Shown piece after piece: positions 61,359-64,000 of a stretch of DNA of 64,000 nt. Made by a program: the position numbers and the translations under genes. The stretch lies in assembly GCA_035544675.1 (NCBI GenBank), contig DATKCA010000179.1:1-64000 (forward strand), written 5' to 3'. Below the pieces are notes generated by a model. It saw only the letters and a list, made by a program, of their open reading frames with translations. It was not told where the DNA came from and ran no database searches. Source of the DNA: DATKCA01 sp035544675 (GTDB lineage: Bacteria; Acidobacteriota; Thermoanaerobaculia; Gp7-AA8). Position 1 is the stretch's first letter. Every line of letters begins with the position of its first letter.

Positions 61359-62791
61359 ACGCGCACCTCCCCGGCCCGGTCATGAATCTCCTCACGGTGA
61401 CCGGAGAGCAGCGGATCGATGTCCTCGATGATGAACTTCTCGGTCTGCTGCAGCGACATCCCGGTGTAGCTCTGGGCCCGGGCCATGGCATTGATGGCCG
61501 GGCGGTCGATCCCGAACAGCGGATCGGCGGCGATGCGCTCGAGCAGGTCGTTGTCGCTCTCACCAGACTTCATTGCGTCAGCGGCCGCCTGCGAATGAAC
61601 GCGCACCCGCTCGTGCAGCACCTGACGGTCACCACCACGCCGTGTCCCTTCCATCATCAGGTTCTCCGTCATCATGAACGGCAGCTCGCGCCGGACGTTC
61701 GAGGCGATCACTTCCTCGTGCACCACCAGCCCGGCCACGATGTTGTCGTAGATCAGCGCGAGCGCGTCCGCGGCCAGGAACGCTTCGGGAATGGCGATGC
61801 GCCGGTTGGCGGAGTCGTCGAGCGTTCGCTCGAACCACTGGGTCGCGGCCGTGATGGCCGGATTGAGGGCGTTGACGATCAGATGCCGCGACAGCGCATC
61901 GAGCCGCTCGGCGCGCATCGGATTCCGCTTGTACGCCATCGCCGACGAGCCGACCTGCTCTTCCTCGAACGGCTCCTCGATCTCGCGCAGGTGCTGCAGC
62001 AGGCGCATGTCGTAGCCGAACTTCGACGCCGACTGAGCGAATCCCGACAGCGTGTTCACGACGAACGAGTCGATCTTCCGCGAGTACGTCTGGCCCGAAA
62101 CCGGATACGTCCGCCGCAATCCCACCTTGGCGGCGACGAGCTGCTCGAGCAGCTGCACCTTGGCCTCGTCGCCCTCGAACAGGTTGAGGAACGAAGCCTG
62201 TGTGCCCGTTGCTCCCTTCACGCCCAGAAGCGCCAGCGATGCCTGGCGGTGCTGGATCTCGCGGTAATCGAGGAGCAGGTCGTGCAGCCACAGCGTGGCG
62301 CGCTTGCCGACAGTGGTGAGCTGCGCAGGCTGGAAGTGCGTGAACGCCAGCGTGGGCGTGGCCCGCCACTTCCACGCGAAATCGCGCAGCTTCGCCATCA
62401 CGTTCACGATCCGTCGCGAGACGATCTGCAGCCCCTCGGCCATCTGGAGAATGTCGGTGTTGTCGGTGACGAACGCGGACGTCGCGCCGAGGTGAATGAT
62501 CCCCTTCGCGCCCGGCGCCTGCAGTCCGTAGGCATGGATGTGCGACATCACGTCGTGGCGGATCTCACGCTCGCGACGCTCGGCGTCCTCGTAGTTGATC
62601 TCCTCGGCATTGGCCCGAAGCTCGGCGATCTGCTCTTCGCTGATCGGCAGCCCCAGCTCCCGCTCCGCCTCCGCCAGCGCGATCCACAGGCGGCGCCAGG
62701 TGCGGAACTTGTTGTCGGAGGAGAAGACGTACGACATCTCGGCCGAGGCATAGCGCTCCGTGAGGGGGTTCGAGGCCGAGTCGCGCTTCAC
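61355..62791 (-). CDS. purB: Adenylosuccinate lyase, animal-like type
   Basis: PurB releases fumarate from adenylosuccinate and SAICAR in purine synthesis. The 478-residue protein has the fumarase-superfamily signature GSSAMAYKRNP and HFQPAQLTTVGKRATLW, TGTQASFLNLFEGD and QWFERTLDDSANRR. The N-terminal KFRTWRRLWIALAEAERELG and YASAEMSYVFS resemble animal ADSL, as I recall it, more than the shorter Bacillus-type or the E. coli-type enzyme. The start is GTG 62791. Confidence 0.92.
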   Translation of the reverse strand: MKRDSASNPLTERYASAEMSYVFSSDNKFRTWRRLWIALAEAERELGLPISEEQIAELRANAEEINYEDAERREREIRHDVMSHIHAYGLQAPGAKGIIHLGATSAFVTDNTDILQMAEGLQIVSRRIVNVMAKLRDFAWKWRATPTLAFTHFQPAQLTTVGKRATLWLHDLLLDYREIQHRQASLALLGVKGATGTQASFLNLFEGDEAKVQLLEQLVAAKVGLRRTYPVSGQTYSRKIDSFVVNTLSGFAQSASKFGYDMRLLQHLREIEEPFEEEQVGSSAMAYKRNPMRAERLDALSRHLIVNALNPAITAATQWFERTLDDSANRRIAIPEAFLAADALALIYDNIVAGLVVHEEVIASNVRRELPFMMTENLMMEGTRRGGDRQVLHERVRVHSQAAADAMKSGESDNDLLERIAADPLFGIDRPAINAMARAQSYTGMSLQQTEKFIIEDIDPLLSGHREEIHDRAGEVRV

Positions 62792-62813
62792 GTCCGGATT
62801 ATAGCGGCCGCGC

Positions 62814-62819
62814 TACAAT
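62814..62819 (+). promoter_or_regulatory. TACAAT -10 box before the ftsB-like gene
   Basis: TACAAT ends 13 bp before ATG 62833, in the gap between divergent purB and the ftsB-like gene. The predicted leader is about 7 nt. Confidence 0.4.
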
Positions 62820-62832
62820 CTTCCCGAGACGA

Positions 62833-63201
62833 ATGACGGCGCCCGTTTCGAAACATGATTCCAAACGTGCCACACAGGTCACGCTCAAGGCCGTCACGCT
62901 CCTCTCCGGCGTCCTGACGATCGTGTTCCTCATCTCCTTCTTCTTCAGCGACCGCGGCATCGCCGAGCTCCAGGTCGCCCGCCGCCGCGTGGCCGAGCTC
63001 CAGTCCGAGATCGGGAAGCTCGAGGCCGAGAACGCGCGCCTGAAGCGGGAGATCGCCAGCGCCAGGAACTCCACCTACTCCATCGAGAAGATCGCCCGCG
63101 AGGACCTCGGCATGTCCCGAAGCGGCGAGGTGGTGTACATGCTCCCTCCCAACACCACCACGGCCGCCGAGAAGCCTCAGGCCTCGGGCCTCAGGCCTTA
63201 G
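62833..63201 (+). CDS. FtsB/DivIC-type septum formation protein
   Basis: This 122-residue protein has a short cytoplasmic start, one transmembrane helix (about 21-41, VTLLSGVLTIVFLISFFF) and a coiled coil (VARRRVAELQSEIGKLEAEN, then RLKREIA). The closing IEKIAREDLGMSRSGEVVYML is the DivIC/FtsB signature. It bridges FtsL and FtsQ at the division site. The last residues (KPQASGLRP) and the stop are encoded by four heptamers, so the native end is probably near MLPPN. Confidence 0.82.
   Translation: MTAPVSKHDSKRATQVTLKAVTLLSGVLTIVFLISFFFSDRGIAELQVARRRVAELQSEIGKLEAENARLKREIASARNSTYSIEKIAREDLGMSRSGEVVYMLPPNTTTAAEKPQASGLRP
63174..63201. repeat. GCCTCAG/GCCTTAG heptamer array at ftsB-like 3' end
   Basis: Four units (GCCTCAG, GCCTCGG, GCCTCAG, GCCTTAG) form the last codons and the TAG stop of the ftsB-like gene; asnB starts 12 bp later. 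Confidence 0.88.
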
Positions 63202-63213
63202 GGGGTTCGCCGC

Positions 63214-64000
63214 TTGTGCGGAATCAACGGTATCTTCGCGTATCGCGCGGAGGCTGCACCGGTCGATGCTGACGAGCTGGTCAGGTCGCGCGAATGCATG
63301 CGCTCGCGCGGACCTGACGCAGCCGATGTCTGGATCTCCGACGACCACCGCGTTGGTCTGGCTCACCGCCGCCTCTCGATCATCGACCTCAGCACGGCCG
63401 GCGCGCAGCCGATGCGCCGCTCGTCCCTGGTCATCGTGTTCAACGGCGAGATCTATAACTATCGCGAGCTGCGCGAGGGGCTCGAAGCGAAAGGGGTCGC
63501 CTTCACCTCGCAATCGGATACCGAGGTGATTCTCCGGCTGTTCGAGCGCGAGGGCGAGGCCATGCTCCCGCGCCTGCGCGGCATGTTCGCCATGGCCATC
63601 TGGGATGCCGCGCAGCGGCGGCTGTTCCTGGCCCGCGATCCCTACGGAGTCAAGCCGCTGTACTACGCGGACGAACAGGGCACGTGCCGCATTGCATCGC
63701 AGGTGAAAGCGCTGGTGGCCGGCGGTGGCGTATCGAGGCAGTTCGATCCGGCTGGTGCGGCGGGATTTTTTCTTCGCGGCACTGTGCCCGAGCCTTTCAC
63801 GATGTACCGCGCCATCCGCGCGCTCCCGGCCGGCTCGTACGCCTGGGTGACGGCGGGCGGCGTCTCGAAGCCGGTTCAGTACTTCTCGATTGCGGCGACG
63901 CTTCGCGACGCACTCTCGTCGGGCATCGCCTTCGACGACCGGCAGCGGCTGGAGCTCGTGCACGACGCGTTGCTGGAGTCCCTTCGCTATCACCTCGTCG
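63214..64000 (+). CDS. asnB: Asparagine synthase (glutamine-hydrolysing), N-terminal part
   Basis: The frame is open from TTG 63214 to the window end (262 codons). The start TTG-TGC-GGA gives MCGINGIFAY, so Cys2 is the Ntn glutaminase nucleophile. RSRGPDAADVW, LAHRRLSIIDLS, VFNGEIYNYRELR and FARDPYGVKPLYY (the last from LARDPYGVKPLYY) complete the class II glutaminase domain. The synthetase domain begins near 63950 and continues outside. The target may be asparagine itself or an amide in a surface polymer or peptide. Confidence 0.9.
   Translation, partial: MCGINGIFAYRAEAAPVDADELVRSRECMRSRGPDAADVWISDDHRVGLAHRRLSIIDLSTAGAQPMRRSSLVIVFNGEIYNYRELREGLEAKGVAFTSQSDTEVILRLFEREGEAMLPRLRGMFAMAIWDAAQRRLFLARDPYGVKPLYYADEQGTCRIASQVKALVAGGGVSRQFDPAGAAGFFLRGTVPEPFTMYRAIRALPAGSYAWVTAGGVSKPVQYFSIAATLRDALSSGIAFDDRQRLELVHDALLESLRYHLV

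Overview
The window is a GC-rich (clearly above 60%) stretch of a bacterial chromosome, densely packed with housekeeping genes. It has one tRNA and no transposase, integrase, phage or CRISPR locus. Cell-envelope genes (OmpW-type barrel, RlpA lipoprotein, lipobox proteins) point to a diderm. A VWFA-related protein of the kind expanded in Acidobacteriota, an FHA-GAF-SpoIIE phosphatase and frequent TTG/GTG starts make a member of Acidobacteriota my best guess. This is an inference; no rRNA is present to settle it.

Layout. 1-3.3 kb: end of an M20 peptidase, a dienoyl-CoA-reductase-like SDR, a copper-binding lipoprotein, a PilZ protein and moeA. 3.3-9.6 kb: lysine/aspartate cluster asd-lysC-dapB-dapA-dapD-aminotransferase (succinylase route). 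9.6-13.3 kb: glycosyltransferase, DUF547 protein and radical SAM protein, translationally coupled or closely spaced, then a convergent nucleoside hydrolase. 13.4-17.9 kb: class-A beta-lactamase-fold protein, M15 peptidase and a glutamine-synthetase/PafA-like ligase, then a lytic transglycosylase. 18-22.5 kb (minus): histidine kinase, S51 peptidase, PHP protein, sucD, sucC. 22.5-28.5 kb: 5-methyluridine methyltransferase, comEC, small membrane protein, miaA, TPR lipoprotein. 28.5-34 kb: signalling phosphatase, then the amino-sugar unit murQ-nagA-nagB. 34-41 kb: cardiolipin-synthase remnant, GNAT, cold-shock protein, argS, histidine phosphatase, gpmI, GDPD. 41-48 kb: response regulator, cobalamin adenosyltransferase, S1/P1 nuclease, tRNA-Pro, OmpW, VWFA protein, pxpBC fusion. 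47-54 kb: RNB ribonuclease, panC, panB, deoxynucleoside kinase, a catalytic/non-catalytic M16 pair. 54-64 kb: mtnA, gap, pgk, CYTH, nucleotidyltransferase, ndk, rlpA, purB, ftsB-like gene and the start of asnB.

The most unusual feature is not a gene. Two classes of short repeat run through the window. (1) Arrays built on a 7-bp period, with different heptamers at different loci (GGGCTCA, TTCATCC, CCGGAAA, GGCCTAA/GGACTAA, GAGGCCC), often arranged as inverted repeats. They sit at gene 3' ends, and in several cases the heptamer itself supplies the stop codon or the last residues of the protein. (2) Palindromic elements of about 55-70 bp with termini (A)GTGGAGCG...CGCTCCAC(T). They occur between genes, in the gap mRNA leader, and inside reading frames (a 57-bp in-frame copy in the methyltransferase; copies in UPF0158, PHP, pxpBC and DUF4149 genes). 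Neither class carries its own gene here.

Other points worth attention are a 64-bp AT-rich patch inside sucC, an apparently cytosolic beta-lactamase-fold/M15/amidoligase-like trio, a response regulator with a PopZ-like layout, and an animal-like purB.
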